Origin: Variovorax sp. PBL-E5 | GTDB taxonomy: Bacteria; Pseudomonadota; Gammaproteobacteria; Burkholderiales; Burkholderiaceae_C | Reading direction: 5' to 3' | Length of the DNA stretch: 64,000 nucleotides | Assembly (NCBI RefSeq): GCF_901827185.1 | Contig: NZ_LR594671.1 | Location: 1,178,001 to 1,242,000 of the forward strand | The notes under the pieces: model-generated | What the model was told of the DNA's origin: nothing | Databases searched by the model: none | Seen by the model: the letters and a program-made list of their open reading frames with translations, nothing else | Shown here: piece by piece, positions 29,125 to 40,109 of the stretch | Numbering within the stretch: the stretch's first letter is position 1 | Layout: each line of letters begins with the position of its first letter | Position numbers and translations under genes: made by a program

Positions 29125-30347
29125 CAGACGACCTGGCCGAGCTTGAAGATGGGCAGGTACATCGAGACCACGATGCCACCGATGATGACCCCGAGGAAAA
29201 CGATGATGATGGGCTCCATCAGGCTCGAGAGGCCGGCGACCATGTCGTCGACTTCCGCCTCGTAGAAGTCGGCGGCCTTTCCGAGCATGTGGTCGATCGA
29301 GCCGGACTCCTCGCCGATCGCGGTCATCTGCAGGACCATCGACGGAAAGAGGTTGGCATTGGTCATGGCCGCCGTGAGGCTGGTGCCGGTGGAGACTTCC
29401 TGCTGGATCTTGGTTGTGGCGTCCGCGTACACCGAATTGCCCGATGCACCGCCGACGGAGTCCAGCGCTTCGACCAGCGGGACGCCTGCGGCGAACATCG
29501 TGGCCAGCGTGCGGGTCCAGCGCGCGACGCAGGACTTGTCGATCAGCGTGCCGAAGATCGGCACGCGCAGCAACAGGCGGTCCATGAACTTCTGCACGCG
29601 CTCGTTGCGCTTCCAGGCCTGGAGAAAGAAGTAGATGCCGCCGCCGATCACGCCGAAGATCAGCCACCAGTAGGTGACGAAGTATTCGCTGATCGCCATG
29701 ACGATCAGCGTCGGCGCGGGCAGGTCGGCGCCGAAGGAGGTGAACACCTGCTTGAAGGCCGGAATCACGAAGATCATGATGACCGCCACCACCACGAAGG
29801 CGACCACGATGACCGAGGTCGGATACATCAGCGCCGACTTGATCTTCGACTTGATCGCCTCGGTCTTTTCCATGTAGGTTGCCAGGCGATCGAGCAACTC
29901 TTCCAGGATACCTGCGGCTTCGCCGGCCTCGACCAGGTTGCAGTAGAGGTTGTCGAAGTACCTCGGGAACTTGCGGAACGCGGCGGAGAGCGACGTGCCG
30001 GTCTCGACATCGCTGCGGACGTCGTTGAGCAGCTTGGCGACACTCGGGTTGGCATTGCCGCGGCCGACGATGTCGAATGCCTGCAGCAGTGGCACGCCGG
30101 CTTTCATCATGGTCGCCAGCTGGCGCGTGAAGATGGCGATGTCCTTCGGCTTGATGGACTTGCCGGAGCGCATGCGCCGCTTCTTGATCTTCGTCGTCAG
30201 CACGCCCTGGCGCCGCAACGACGCCTGCACCTGGTTCTCGCCCGCTGCCCGCACTTCGCCGCGCACGGCCTTGCCGTTGCGGTCCTTGCCCTCCCACTCG
30301 AAGACATACTCCTTGAGCGTTCGGGACGATGCTGCTGCCGTGGCCAT
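29124..30347 (-). CDS. pilC: Type IV pilus inner-membrane platform protein PilC
   Basis: A 407-residue member of the GspF/PilC family that couples the PilB ATPase to pilus assembly. Two repeated cytoplasmic domains are visible (IAIFTRQLATMMKAGVPLLQAFD at about 75 and WTRTLATMFAAGVPLVEALD at about 275), each followed by hydrophobic segments, and the C-terminus VFLGVIIGGIVVSMYLPIFKL. The start follows the pilB stop by 20 bp. Confidence 0.96.
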   Translation of the reverse strand: MATAAASSRTLKEYVFEWEGKDRNGKAVRGEVRAAGENQVQASLRRQGVLTTKIKKRRMRSGKSIKPKDIAIFTRQLATMMKAGVPLLQAFDIVGRGNANPSVAKLLNDVRSDVETGTSLSAAFRKFPRYFDNLYCNLVEAGEAAGILEELLDRLATYMEKTEAIKSKIKSALMYPTSVIVVAFVVVAVIMIFVIPAFKQVFTSFGADLPAPTLIVMAISEYFVTYWWLIFGVIGGGIYFFLQAWKRNERVQKFMDRLLLRVPIFGTLIDKSCVARWTRTLATMFAAGVPLVEALDSVGGASGNSVYADATTKIQQEVSTGTSLTAAMTNANLFPSMVLQMTAIGEESGSIDHMLGKAADFYEAEVDDMVAGLSSLMEPIIIVFLGVIIGGIVVSMYLPIFKLGQVV

Positions 30348-30367
30348 GGAATCTCCGCTTCTCCGTG

Positions 30368-32101
30368 CTACTCGTTGGTGACTGCCAGCACTTCTTCAAG
30401 TGAAGTCAGCCCTTGCATGACCTTCTTCAGTCCAGATTGCCGCAGCGAGCGAACGCCCTCGGCCTCGGCCTGCTTGGCGATGTCGAGGGCGCTGCCGTCG
30501 CGCAGGATGATCTTCTGGATTTCTTCCGTGATCGGCATCACCTGGTAGATGCCGACACGTCCCTTGTAGCCGCTGTTGCAGGCCGAGCAGCCGACGGGGC
30601 GGTAGGGCTTCCAGGAGTTGTCCACGTCCTGCGCCTTGAAGCCGGCATCGAGCAAGGCCTGCGCGGGCACGTCCGCCGGCACGCGGCAGACCGTGCACAG
30701 GCGGCGTGCGAGCCGCTGCGCGGTGATCAGGATCACGCTCGACGCGATGTTGAAGGGCGCGATACCCATGTTGCGCATCCGCGTCAGCGTCGTCGGAGCG
30801 TCGTTGGTGTGCAGCGTGGAGAGAACCAGGTGGCCCGTCTGCGCGGCCTTGATCGAGATGTCGGCCGTTTCGAGGTCGCGGATTTCGCCGACCATGATGA
30901 TGTCGGGATCCTGCCGCAGGAACGCGCGCAGCGCGGTGGCGAAGGTCAGTCCCGCCTTTTCGTTGACGTTGACCTGGTTCACGCCGGGAAGGTTGATTTC
31001 GGACGGGTCTTCGGCCGTGGCGATGTTGACACCGGGCTTGTTGAGCAGGTTCAGGCAGGTGTAGAGCGACACCGTCTTGCCGGAACCCGTGGGCCCGGTG
31101 ACCAGCACCATGCCGTAAGGACGTCCGATCGCGGTGAGCAGGCGCTCCTTTTCGTCCGCGTCGTAGCCCAGCGCATCGATGCCCAGGCGTGCGCTACTCG
31201 GGTCGAGGATACGGATGACGATCTTTTCGCCGAACAACGTGGGCAGCGTGCTCACGCGAAAATCGATCACACGCTCCGGACCGATCTTGAGCTTCATCCG
31301 GCCGTCCTGCGGAATCCGCTTCTCGGAAATATCCAGGCGCGAAATCACCTTGATGCGGGAGGCCAGCTTGTCCTTGATGACCGTGGGCGGGCTTGCGATC
31401 TCGCGCAATTCGCCATCGACGCGAAAGCGCACGCGGTATTGATGTTCGTAGGGCTCGAAGTGGATGTCCGACGCGCGCATGCTGAAGGCATCGAGCAGCA
31501 TCTTGTGCAGGAAGCGCACGACCGGCGCATCCTCGACTTCGGCCGCCGCGGAATCGTTGGCCTCGCTCGAAGTGTCCGAGGACACCTCGTCGAACTCGAA
31601 CTCGGCGCCGATGATGTTGTCGATGGTTTCGGCCGCGCTCACGGCGGCCGCTTCGATCATGCGCGAGAGCTTGTCGTACTCGGCAATGACCCAGTCCACG
31701 CCCATCTGCGACGCAAACTTGATCTTTTCGGCGGCCTGCTGATCGGAAGGGTCAGCTGTTGCGACAATGAGACGGTTGTTGCGCTTGCTGAGGACGACCA
31801 CCCGGTAGGCCGTGCAAAGCTTGGGGTCGAGAAGGTCCTTCGGCAGCCGCTGCGGGTCGATGGCGTCCAGGTCCAGCAATGGGGCGCCGAAGGCGCTGGA
31901 CAGCGTGTGAGCCAGGTCGGCGGCCGACACGGCGCCGGTGCCTGTGAGCTCAGCAATGAAGCTGCTGCGGCCGCTGAGCGACTTCTGATAGATGTCCTCG
32001 GCGACCTTGGCCGGCAGCTTTCCGGCCGAGATCAACGCACGCGCGAGCCCTGGAAGGGCGATCGGCGAGCTTTCTTTGACAAGGGGTTCGGCAGCGGCCA
32101 T
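30368..32101 (-). CDS. pilB: Type IV pilus extension ATPase PilB
   Basis: A 577-residue hexameric ATPase that drives pilus extension. An N-terminal MshEN-like domain (about residues 1-150) precedes the secretion ATPase core with Walker A GPTGSGKTV (about 334-342), the Asp box and MVGEIRDLETA (about 398), the His box STLHTND, and the tetracysteine zinc site CTVC ... CSAC near 470-505. It is the first of pilB-pilC-pilD-coaE on the minus strand. pilA is not present here. Confidence 0.97.
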   Translation of the reverse strand: MAAAEPLVKESSPIALPGLARALISAGKLPAKVAEDIYQKSLSGRSSFIAELTGTGAVSAADLAHTLSSAFGAPLLDLDAIDPQRLPKDLLDPKLCTAYRVVVLSKRNNRLIVATADPSDQQAAEKIKFASQMGVDWVIAEYDKLSRMIEAAAVSAAETIDNIIGAEFEFDEVSSDTSSEANDSAAAEVEDAPVVRFLHKMLLDAFSMRASDIHFEPYEHQYRVRFRVDGELREIASPPTVIKDKLASRIKVISRLDISEKRIPQDGRMKLKIGPERVIDFRVSTLPTLFGEKIVIRILDPSSARLGIDALGYDADEKERLLTAIGRPYGMVLVTGPTGSGKTVSLYTCLNLLNKPGVNIATAEDPSEINLPGVNQVNVNEKAGLTFATALRAFLRQDPDIIMVGEIRDLETADISIKAAQTGHLVLSTLHTNDAPTTLTRMRNMGIAPFNIASSVILITAQRLARRLCTVCRVPADVPAQALLDAGFKAQDVDNSWKPYRPVGCSACNSGYKGRVGIYQVMPITEEIQKIILRDGSALDIAKQAEAEGVRSLRQSGLKKVMQGLTSLEEVLAVTNE

Positions 32102-32153
32102 TCAACAGGTAAGAAACGTGAGGATTTGCTTCACGATCATCGTTGATCACCAA

Positions 32154-32210
32154 CGGGCTGTAAACCGCTGCGCGGGCAGCAGATCGCCAAGCAGTTGGCA
32201 TTACAGCCCG
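32154..32210. repeat. 10-bp perfect inverted repeat between tRNA-Pro and pilB
   Basis: CGGGCTGTAA (32154-32163) and TTACAGCCCG (32201-32210) are exact reverse complements separated by 37 nt. No T-run follows on either strand, so it is not a classical terminator. It lies in the 116-bp region between the tRNA 3' end and pilB. Confidence 0.55.
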
Positions 32211-32217
32211 AAAAGGC

Positions 32218-32294
32218 TGGTCGGGGTGAGAGGATTCGAACCTCCGGCCTCTACGTCCCGAACGTAGCGCTCTACCAGGCTAAGCTACACCCCG
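32218..32294 (-). tRNA. tRNA-Pro (anticodon CGG)
   Basis: A 77-nt cloverleaf on the minus strand with acceptor stem CGGGGTG/CACCCCG, D-arm TAGCTTAGCCTGGTAGAGC, anticodon loop TTCGGGA (CGG, reading CCG), T-arm GGTTCGAATCC and encoded CCA. It sits between ispB and pilB. Confidence 0.95.
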
Positions 32295-32332
32295 ATGGTT
32301 GCAATGAAGAGAGAACTGTCCTTCGTGGTGAC

Positions 32333-33370
32333 TTAGGCACGTCGCTCGAGCAACTGAGCCGCCAATTGTAGCAAACCGGCCGAGTGCGAATTCGCCGGAA
32401 AGTCGCGAAGAGCGTCCATCGCCCGCTGCGCTTCGGCTGCAGCCGCGGCGCGCGTCGCTTCCAGGGCGCCGGTTTCCCGCACGATGGCGACGATCTGCGG
32501 AAGTTGCGCCGTGTCACCGGCTTCGATGGCTGCGCGGATCAGATTGCGCGCTTCGGGTTTGCCGCGTTGCATGGCCAGGATCAGGGGCAGGGTGGTCTTG
32601 CCTTCGCGCAGGTCGTCCCCGACGTTCTTGCCGGTTTCACTCGCGTCGCCTGCATAGTCGAGCACGTCGTCGATGACCTGGAATGCCGTGCCCAGCGCCT
32701 GCCCGTAGGCGGCGCTCGCGGCTTCCACCTCCGGCGGCGTGCCGGCCAGTACGGCGGCGAGTCGCGTGCTGGCCTCGAAGAGCTTGGCGGTTTTCGATCG
32801 GATGACGCGCAGGTAGGCCTCTTCGTCGAGCGAGGCGTCGTGCATGTTCATGAGCTGAAGGACCTCGCCCTCGGCGATCACGTTGGTCGCTTCGGCGAGG
32901 ATCTGCATGACTCGCACATCGTCGGCGTCCAGCATCATCTGGAAAGCGCGGGAGTACAGGAAGTCGCCGACCAGCACGCTGGCGGGGTTGCCGAAGGCCG
33001 CATTGGCGGTCGGACGCCCGCGCCGCAGCGTGGATTCGTCGACCACGTCGTCGTGCAGCAACGTCGCGGTATGAATGAACTCCACCACGGCAGCCAGATT
33101 GAAACGCTGGTCGCCCTTGTATCCCAGTGCGCCTGCCATGAGGAGCAGCAACGCGGGGCGCAGCCGCTTGCCGCCGGCCGAGATGATGTACTTGGAAACT
33201 TGGCGCACCAGCGGGACGCCGGTATCCAGGCGGCGGGCGATCACGAGATCGACCTCGGCCATGTCGCCGGCGATCAGGCCGAGCACGGCGGCTGCAGGTG
33301 AGGTGTCGGCGACTGGAACTGACAAGGCTGGGGCGCTGGCGCGCTGCGTGATGATGCGACGGCGGCGCAA
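32333..33370 (-). CDS. ispB: Octaprenyl (polyprenyl) diphosphate synthase
   Basis: About 345 residues; a trans-prenyltransferase that makes the ubiquinone side chain. The two aspartate-rich motifs are LLHDDVVDES (first) and QVIDDVLDY (second), with GGKRLRPALLLL ahead of them. The start is uncertain: the coordinate given uses a TTG at 33370, and a TTG at 33325 would also fit; no strong Shine-Dalgarno marks either. It is divergent from rplU-rpmA-obgE, the common arrangement. Its product would feed the ubiE/ubiJ/ubiB genes at the right end of the window. Confidence 0.92.
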   Translation of the reverse strand: MRRRRIITQRASAPALSVPVADTSPAAAVLGLIAGDMAEVDLVIARRLDTGVPLVRQVSKYIISAGGKRLRPALLLLMAGALGYKGDQRFNLAAVVEFIHTATLLHDDVVDESTLRRGRPTANAAFGNPASVLVGDFLYSRAFQMMLDADDVRVMQILAEATNVIAEGEVLQLMNMHDASLDEEAYLRVIRSKTAKLFEASTRLAAVLAGTPPEVEAASAAYGQALGTAFQVIDDVLDYAGDASETGKNVGDDLREGKTTLPLILAMQRGKPEARNLIRAAIEAGDTAQLPQIVAIVRETGALEATRAAAAAEAQRAMDALRDFPANSHSAGLLQLAAQLLERRA

Positions 33371-33454
33371 GGCCGGACGGCGCAGATTATAGAGAGCCGC
33401 AGGCAGGGCTCCGGGCCTCGCGCCATGCCGGGTGGCAGCGAATCCCGGCCATGT

Positions 33455-33460
33455 TAGAAT
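33455..33460 (+). promoter_or_regulatory. -10-like TAGAAT upstream of rplU
   Basis: TAGAATC with a TG one base before it (TGTTAGAATC) lies 52 bp before rplU. The -35 is weak. It sits right before the leader hairpin, so the hairpin would be at the very 5' end of the mRNA. Confidence 0.45.
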
Positions 33461-33464
33461 CGAA

Positions 33465-33490
33465 GGCTCTGCGGAATTCGCCGCGGAGCC
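33465..33490 (+). promoter_or_regulatory. Leader hairpin of the rplU-rpmA mRNA
   Basis: GGCTCTGCGG (33465-33474) pairs with CCGCGGAGCC (33481-33490) over 10 bp including one G-T pair, around a 6-nt loop. It lies 21 bp before the rplU start and just after a -10 box. No T-run follows, so a translational or autoregulatory leader is more likely than a terminator. Confidence 0.5.
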
Positions 33491-33511
33491 ATCTTATTCC
33501 AAGAGGTCAAC

Positions 33512-33823
33512 ATGTACGCGGTCATAAAAACCGGGGGCAAGCAGTATCGCGTTGCTTCCGGCGAGAAAATTAAAGTAGAACAGATTGCTGCGGACGTAGG
33601 CCAGGAAATCGTGATCGATCAAGTGCTCGCAGTCGGCGACGGCAGCGAAATCAAGGTCGGCACGCCCCTGGTGTCCGGCGCCTCCGTGACGGCCACCGTG
33701 CTGTCGCATGGCAAGCACGACAAGGTTCGCATCTTCAAGATGCGCCGTCGCAAGCACTATCAGAAACGTCAAGGCCATCGCCAGCAGTTCACCGAACTGC
33801 AAATCGGTGCGATCGCCGGCTAA
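33512..33823 (+). CDS. rplU: 50S ribosomal protein L21
   Basis: A 103-residue ribosomal protein of standard length. [23 protein letters not shown] at the start and [20 protein letters not shown] near residues 72-91 are diagnostic. AAGAGG lies 6-7 nt before the ATG. It heads rplU-rpmA and is preceded by a strong leader hairpin. Confidence 0.98.
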   Translation: MYAVIKTGGKQYRVASGEKIKVEQIAADVGQEIVIDQVLAVGDGSEIKVGTPLVSGASVTATVLSHGKHDKVRIFKMRRRKHYQKRQGHRQQFTELQIGAIAG

Positions 33824-33835
33824 GGAGCGAACACC

Positions 33836-34093
33836 ATGGCACAGAAAAAAGGCGGCGGCTCGACGCGAAACGGGCGCGATTCCAAGCCCAAGATGCTCGG
33901 CGTGAAGGCATTCGGCGGCGAACTGATCAGCGCCGGCTCCATCATCGTGCGCCAGCGCGGCACCCAGTTCCATCCTGGCGTCAATGTCGGCGTGGGCAAG
34001 GATCACACCTTGTTCGCCCTGGTCGAGGGCCATGTGTCCTTCGGCACCAAGGGCGCGCTCAACAAGCATACGGTCAACGTGACCCCGGCGTAA
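33836..34093 (+). CDS. rpmA: 50S ribosomal protein L27
   Basis: An 85-residue ribosomal protein. [16 protein letters not shown] and [22 protein letters not shown] are the L27 signature; the N-terminal tail reaches the peptidyl-transferase centre. AAGGAG lies 9-10 nt upstream. It follows rplU by 12 bp and is followed by a Rho-independent terminator. Confidence 0.98.
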   Translation: MAQKKGGGSTRNGRDSKPKMLGVKAFGGELISAGSIIVRQRGTQFHPGVNVGVGKDHTLFALVEGHVSFGTKGALNKHTVNVTPA

Positions 34094-34115
34094 GCCAGTC
34101 ACTTCGACCCGCTCG

Positions 34116-34140
34116 AAGCCCCGCTTTGCCGGGGCTTTTT
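34116..34140 (+). terminator. Rho-independent terminator after rpmA
   Basis: AAGCCCCG (34116-34123) pairs with CGGGGCTT (34130-34137) around a CTTTGC loop and runs into TTTT. It separates the ribosomal genes from obgE. Confidence 0.85.
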
Positions 34141-34149
34141 CATTTGTAA

Positions 34150-35217
<1,068 letters not shown>

Positions 35218-35218
35218 A

Positions 35219-36370
35219 ATGACCTCCAGCTTCATCTCGGGTTCCGTCGTACTTCGCGATGCGCGCCGCATCGTGGTCAAGGTCGGCTCCAGCCTCGTCA
35301 CGAACGAAGGCCGAGGCCTGGACGAGATCGCCATCGGCGAATGGTGCCGCCAGCTCGCCACGTTGGTGCGCGACGGCCGAGAGGTGGTGATGGTGTCCAG
35401 CGGCGCCATCGCCGAAGGCATGAAGCGGCTCGGCTGGCGCGCGCGTCCGCGCGAGATCAACGAGCTGCAGGCCGCTGCCGCCGTGGGACAGATGGGCCTG
35501 GCGCAGATCTACGAGAGCAAATTGCGCGAGAACGGCATGGGCAGCGCGCAGGTGCTGCTGACGCATGCCGACCTGGCCGATCGGGAGCGCTACCTGAATG
35601 CGCGCTCGACCCTCGTGACCTTGCTCGCGCTCGGCGTGGTGCCCGTCATCAACGAGAACGACACGGTGGTCAACGACGAGATCAAGTTCGGTGACAACGA
35701 CACGCTCGGCGCGCTGGTGGCCAATCTGGTGGAAGCCGATGCGCTGGTGATCCTCACCGACCAGAAGGGCCTCTTCACGGCAGATCCGCGCAAGGATCCG
35801 GATGCCCGCTTCGTGCACGAGGCCGCCGCCGGCGATCCCGCGCTCGAGGCCATGGCGGGCGGCGCGGGCAGCAGCATCGGCCGCGGCGGCATGATCACCA
35901 AGATCCTGGCGGCCAAGCGCGCCGCCGGTTCGGGCGCTTCCACGGTCATCGCCTGGGGTCGCGAACCGGATGCGCTGCTGCGCCTGACGCGCGGCGAACC
36001 GATCGGAACGCTGCTGCTGGCGCAGACCGCCAAGCACCAGGCCCGCAAGCGCTGGATGGCCGATCACCTGCAGCTGCGCGGTGCGGTGATGGTCGATCCC
36101 GGCGCTGCGGCCAAGGTGCGCGGCGAGGGCAAGAGCCTGCTGCCGATCGGCATGACGAGCGTCGAGGGCGAGTTCTCGCGCGGCGACGTGATCGCCGTGC
36201 GCGACGAACACGGCATCGAGCTTGCGCGCGGGCTCGCCAACTACTCGAGCGCCGAAGCGCGGATGCTGTGCCGCAAGCCCTCAGCCGAGTTCGAGCGCCT
36301 TCTGGGCTATGCGGCCGAGCCGGAGATGGTGCACCGCGACAACATGGTGTTGATGCCGGGAACCCGCTGA
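35219..36370 (+). CDS. proB: Glutamate 5-kinase
   Basis: A 383-residue enzyme for the first step of proline synthesis, phosphorylating glutamate. The amino-acid kinase domain has [31 protein letters not shown] and [21 protein letters not shown], and the last 90 residues form a PUA domain ([25 protein letters not shown] in two stretches). The ATG at 35219 is 1 nt beyond the obgE stop. It converges with the CNP1-like gene, leaving a 4-bp gap. proA is not in the window. Confidence 0.97.
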   Translation: MTSSFISGSVVLRDARRIVVKVGSSLVTNEGRGLDEIAIGEWCRQLATLVRDGREVVMVSSGAIAEGMKRLGWRARPREINELQAAAAVGQMGLAQIYESKLRENGMGSAQVLLTHADLADRERYLNARSTLVTLLALGVVPVINENDTVVNDEIKFGDNDTLGALVANLVEADALVILTDQKGLFTADPRKDPDARFVHEAAAGDPALEAMAGGAGSSIGRGGMITKILAAKRAAGSGASTVIAWGREPDALLRLTRGEPIGTLLLAQTAKHQARKRWMADHLQLRGAVMVDPGAAAKVRGEGKSLLPIGMTSVEGEFSRGDVIAVRDEHGIELARGLANYSSAEARMLCRKPSAEFERLLGYAAEPEMVHRDNMVLMPGTR

Positions 36371-36374
36371 CCGC

Positions 36375-36956
36375 TCACTGCACCTCGCGGATCGGGTTCT
36401 TCATCTGGTCGACCATCTCGCTCACCGAGGCGCGTGGCGCGTGGTCGCGGCAAACACCCTGCGCGGCGAGCGCCTGGGTGTAGCGCGAGTTCTGGTCGCT
36501 GAAGCGCTTCCAGTCGGGATTGGGCACTTCCTCCCATTTGCCGTTGTTGTAGCGCGCGTAGGTCTTCTTTTCATCGGTCGCGCAGCGCACCCCTTCGTAG
36601 AACGCATTGAGCGCGTCGCCGCTGCGGTTGCTGGCGACCACCACGTAGCGCACGACGCCATCGCCGGTGATCACGATCGTCGCCGGATCGACGCCGAATT
36701 TCAGGCTCATGTAGGGCGGCATCTCGATCGGGATCAACCGCTCCGGCTTGAAGGCGGGCGGCGGGGGAACGTCGGTTTCCTTCCAGTCCCTGTCCGAGGA
36801 GGTGATCGTGGGCGGCGGAGGCGATCCGGCCTGCGCCCAATCGGGATTGGAGGTATCCCGCGGGCCTGATGCGCAAGCGGCGAGGAAGAGGCAGGCCGCG
36901 ACCGGCGCCGTGCTAGCGATGCGGCGGAAAAGAGACGTCTGCGGCAGGAAGGTCAT
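36375..36956 (-). CDS. CNP1-like lipoprotein
   Basis: A 193-residue precursor. The signal peptide ends in a lipobox LAAC with the lipidation cysteine at residue 28. A proline-rich spacer precedes a compact domain ([31 protein letters not shown], in two stretches) that I assign to the CNP1-like family, whose role is unknown. The start at 36956 overlaps the end of rppH by 44 bp, so its expression is probably tied to rppH. The next residue-level clue is a late cysteine pair (CATDEK and GVCRDH), possibly a disulfide. Confidence 0.8.
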   Translation of the reverse strand: MTFLPQTSLFRRIASTAPVAACLFLAACASGPRDTSNPDWAQAGSPPPPTITSSDRDWKETDVPPPPAFKPERLIPIEMPPYMSLKFGVDPATIVITGDGVVRYVVVASNRSGDALNAFYEGVRCATDEKKTYARYNNGKWEEVPNPDWKRFSDQNSRYTQALAAQGVCRDHAPRASVSEMVDQMKNPIREVQ

Positions 36957-37569
36957 TCGACGCTTTGGCATTGGGATTGGGATCGAAGCTGGCGCCGGGC
37001 GGCAGCTCGAAGTGGGGCTCATGGCCTGGGCCGGGCGGATGGCGCTCGAATTCACGGGCGCGCACGTTGCTGCGCAGGAAACGGTTGCGGAAGTCCTGCC
37101 GGGGCAGGTAGCGGGCGAGTTCGGTCAGCGCCATTTCATAGACGCCGCGCTTGAACTCGACCACCACGTCCAGCGGGACCCAGTAATCATGCCAGCGCCA
37201 GGCGTCGAACTCGGGATGGTCGGTGGCACGCAGGTTGAGATCCCAGTCGTGCCCTGTCAGTTGGAGCAAATACCAGATCTGCTTCTGGCCTTTGTAGTGG
37301 CCCCGTGCGTCACGGCGGATGAACCGATCCGGCACCTCGTAGCGCAACCAGTCACGGGTACGGGCCACGATCCGCACATGCTCCGGCTGGAGACCCACTT
37401 CCTCGTGCAGTTCCCGGAACATGGCCTGCTCGGGACTCTCGCCGCGATCGATGCCGCCTTGCGGGAACTGCCAGGAGTGGGTGCGGATGCGTTTGCCCCA
37501 GAAAACCTGGTTTCTCTGGTTGAGCAAGATGATGCCGACGTTGGGCCTGAAGCCGTCCCGGTCGAGCAT
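36913..37569 (-). CDS. rppH: RNA pyrophosphohydrolase RppH (Nudix)
   Basis: A 218-residue enzyme that removes pyrophosphate from mRNA 5' ends and so starts decay. It begins [27 protein letters not shown], and the Nudix box [20 protein letters not shown] (38-57) is intact. The segment after residue 160 is a lineage-specific proline-rich tail. The start at 37569 is the family start; a longer open frame upstream crosses the proS leader. It is divergent from proS and overlaps the CNP1-like gene at its 3' end. Confidence 0.95.
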   Translation of the reverse strand: MLDRDGFRPNVGIILLNQRNQVFWGKRIRTHSWQFPQGGIDRGESPEQAMFRELHEEVGLQPEHVRIVARTRDWLRYEVPDRFIRRDARGHYKGQKQIWYLLQLTGHDWDLNLRATDHPEFDAWRWHDYWVPLDVVVEFKRGVYEMALTELARYLPRQDFRNRFLRSNVRAREFERHPPGPGHEPHFELPPGASFDPNPNAKASNDLPAADVSFPPHR

Positions 37570-37599
37570 AATCAAACCCCAATTTTTTGAACTGAGTCG

Positions 37600-37627
37600 A
37601 TTATGCATGCCGGGTTGCACTCGGCAA
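37600..37627 (-). promoter_or_regulatory. Promoter of rppH (TTGCCG-16 bp-CATAAT)
   Basis: On the minus strand TTGCCG and CATAATC are spaced 16 bp, about 30 bp before the rppH start. It is one of the few boxes in the window with a recognisable -35. Confidence 0.5.
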
Positions 37628-37693
37628 GCGACCAGTTGCCGGCCGCCTCGCGGCCTGCCTCTTTCTCCAACGACGAACCTCTCTGCGCGACCG

Positions 37694-39439
37694 ATGAAAG
37701 CTTCCCGATTCTTTATCTCCACCCTCAAGGAAGCGCCGGCCGATGCCGAGATCGCGAGCCACCGGCTCATGATGCGCGCCGGCATGATCAAGAAGCTCGG
37801 CACGGGCATCTACACCTACATGCCGATGGGGCTGCGGGTGATTCGCAAGGTCGAGGCGATCGTGCGCGAGGAAATGGACCGCGCCGGCGCGGTCGAGCTC
37901 GCGATGCCGGTGGTTCAACCGGCCGAGTTCTGGCAGGAGAGCGGCCGCTTCCAGAACTTCGGGCCCGAGCTCTTGCGCATCAAGGACCGCCACGAGCGCG
38001 ACTTCATCGTGCAGCCGACCAGCGAAGAGGTGGTGACCGACATCGCGCGCCAGGACATCCGCAGCTACAAGCAGCTGCCGAAGAATTTCTATCAGATCCA
38101 GACCAAGTTCAGGGACGAGCGCCGGCCGCGCTTCGGCCTGATGCGCGGGCGCGAATTCATCATGAAGGACGCCTACAGCTTCGATCGCGACCTCGGTGGC
38201 GCGAAAGCCAGCTACCAGGTGATGGCGGATGCCTACCGCAAGATCTTCGACCGCTTCGGCTTGCGCTACCGCGCCGTGGCGGCCGACAGCGGTGCGATCG
38301 GCGGTGACACGAGCCAGGAGTTCCAGGTCATCGCGGCGACCGGCGAGGATGCGATCGTCTACTGCCCCGACAGCGACTACGCGGCCAACATGGAAAAGGC
38401 CGAAGCGCTCGCGCCCGCCGGTCCGCGCGGCCCGGCGACCCAGGCGCTGACCAAGATGCCGACACCGGGCAAGAGCACCTGCGAAGACGTCGCGGCTCTG
38501 TTGGGCGTGCCGCTCTCGACCACCGTGAAGTCGCTCGTCCTCGCCACCGAGCTCACCGACGAAGCCGGTGCGGTCAAGGGCTCGCAGGTCTGGTTGCTGC
38601 TGGTGCGCGGCGACCATGACATGAACGAGATCAAGGTGAGCAAGGTGCCGGGCCTCGACCAGGGCTTCCGCTTCGCGACCTCCGCCGAGATCGAGGACCA
38701 CTTCGGCTGCAAGCCCGGCTACCTCGGCCCGCTGAAGCTCAGGCGTCCGCTGAAGATCGTCGCCGACCGCGAGGTGGCGGTGATGGCTGACTGGATCTGC
38801 GGCGCCAACGAAGTCGACTTCCACATGACGGGCGTCAACTGGGGCCGCGACCTGCCCGAGCCCGATGCGGTGGCCGACCTGCGCAACGTGGTCGCGGGCG
38901 ATGCCTCGCCCGACGGCAAGGGCCTCCTCGCGATCGAGCGCGGCATCGAGGTCGGGCACGTGTTCGTGCTCGGCACCAAGTACAGCAAGCCCATGAACGC
39001 GACCTTCCTCGACGAGGGCGGCAAGCCGCAGTTCCTCGAGATGGGCTGCTACGGCATCGGCATCACACGGCTGCCGGCCGCGGCGATCGAACAGAACCAC
39101 GATGAGCGCGGCATCATCTGGCCCGATGCGATCGCGCCTTTCACCGTCGTCGTCTGTCCCATCGGCATGGACCGCAGCCCCGAAGTCAAGACCGCTGCCG
39201 AGGCGTTGTACGAACAGTTGCTGGCCGCCGGCGTCGACGTGCTGCTCGACGATCGCGGCGAGCGTCCCGGCGCCATGTTCGCCGACTGGGAACTGATCGG
39301 CGTCCCGCACCGCGTGGTGATTTCCGACCGCGGCCTGAAGGAAGGCCAGCTCGAATACCAGCATCGGCGCGACGCGGCGGCGACCAAGGTGCCCGCGGGC
39401 GGCATCGCGGATTTCATCAGGGGCAGACTGTCCGCATGA
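37694..39439 (+). CDS. proS: Prolyl-tRNA synthetase
   Basis: A 581-residue class II aminoacyl-tRNA synthetase of the bacterial type. The N-terminus [19 protein letters not shown] is typical. Motif 2 lies in [20 protein letters not shown], a YbaK-type editing insertion follows (about residues 225-405), then motif 3 [17 protein letters not shown] and the anticodon-binding domain. It starts at 37694 and its stop overlaps the lytic transglycosylase start (ATGA). Confidence 0.97.
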   Translation: MKASRFFISTLKEAPADAEIASHRLMMRAGMIKKLGTGIYTYMPMGLRVIRKVEAIVREEMDRAGAVELAMPVVQPAEFWQESGRFQNFGPELLRIKDRHERDFIVQPTSEEVVTDIARQDIRSYKQLPKNFYQIQTKFRDERRPRFGLMRGREFIMKDAYSFDRDLGGAKASYQVMADAYRKIFDRFGLRYRAVAADSGAIGGDTSQEFQVIAATGEDAIVYCPDSDYAANMEKAEALAPAGPRGPATQALTKMPTPGKSTCEDVAALLGVPLSTTVKSLVLATELTDEAGAVKGSQVWLLLVRGDHDMNEIKVSKVPGLDQGFRFATSAEIEDHFGCKPGYLGPLKLRRPLKIVADREVAVMADWICGANEVDFHMTGVNWGRDLPEPDAVADLRNVVAGDASPDGKGLLAIERGIEVGHVFVLGTKYSKPMNATFLDEGGKPQFLEMGCYGIGITRLPAAAIEQNHDERGIIWPDAIAPFTVVVCPIGMDRSPEVKTAAEALYEQLLAAGVDVLLDDRGERPGAMFADWELIGVPHRVVISDRGLKEGQLEYQHRRDAAATKVPAGGIADFIRGRLSA

Positions 39440-40095
39440 CCGCTGCGGCGCCGGACGGTGCGCGCCGCCTCTCACGGCGCTGGTGCCTTGGTGGCGTTGC
39501 CGCCGCCGCGCTCGGTGCCGCACTGCCGCGGCAGGCCCGCGCCGGCGCGCAGATCGAGGAGCCGCTGATCGATTCGGTGCGCTCCGCGCTCAGTTCGGCG
39601 ATCCAGAACGGCGCGCCGCCGGTCCCCGAGTTCGGCAGCACCGAGGCGCGTCTCACCTACCTGCGCTGGCTGGGCGAGATGAGCGAACGGCTCAAGAAGA
39701 AACTGCCCGACTGGCCCACGCGCAAGGAATTCCTCCAGACCGTCTGGTACGAAAGCAAGCGCTCGGGCCTCGAGATCAGCCTGGTGCTCGGCCTGATCCA
39801 GGTCGAGAGCAACTTCCGCAAGTTCGCCGTGTCCAGTGCCGGCGCCCGCGGCTACATGCAGGTGATGCCCTTCTGGACACGCGTGATCGGCGACGGCGAT
39901 CCGTCCAAGCTGTTCCACATGCAGACCAACCTGCGCTTCGGCTGTGTCATCCTGCGCCACTACCTCAACCAGGAGCAGGGCGACCTGTTCATGACGCTCG
40001 GTCGCTACAACGGCAGCCGCGGCAGGGCGCCTTACCCGGATGCAGTTTTCGCGAACCAGCGGTTCTGGGTCTTCAAGGATCGCCGGCCGGACTGA
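39436..40095 (+). CDS. Lytic transglycosylase (SLT domain), Tat-exported
   Basis: A 219-residue periplasmic murein hydrolase. The N-terminus [20 protein letters not shown] is a twin-arginine signal, ending near residue 36. The SLT domain has the catalytic Glu in [13 protein letters not shown] (about residue 124), then [14 protein letters not shown] and a C-terminal [18 protein letters not shown]. It cuts peptidoglycan glycan strands to 1,6-anhydro ends. It is translationally coupled to proS by an ATGA overlap. Export through Tat fits the tatABC genes in this window. Confidence 0.88.
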   Translation: MTAAAPDGARRLSRRWCLGGVAAAALGAALPRQARAGAQIEEPLIDSVRSALSSAIQNGAPPVPEFGSTEARLTYLRWLGEMSERLKKKLPDWPTRKEFLQTVWYESKRSGLEISLVLGLIQVESNFRKFAVSSAGARGYMQVMPFWTRVIGDGDPSKLFHMQTNLRFGCVILRHYLNQEQGDLFMTLGRYNGSRGRAPYPDAVFANQRFWVFKDRRPD

Positions 40096-40109
40096 CGGCT
40101 GGTCTTCGT

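Noticed and set aside
33465..33490. Rho-independent terminator before rplU
   Set aside because: The hairpin is followed by ATCTTATTCC, not a T-run, and lies just downstream of the -10 box in the 5' leader.
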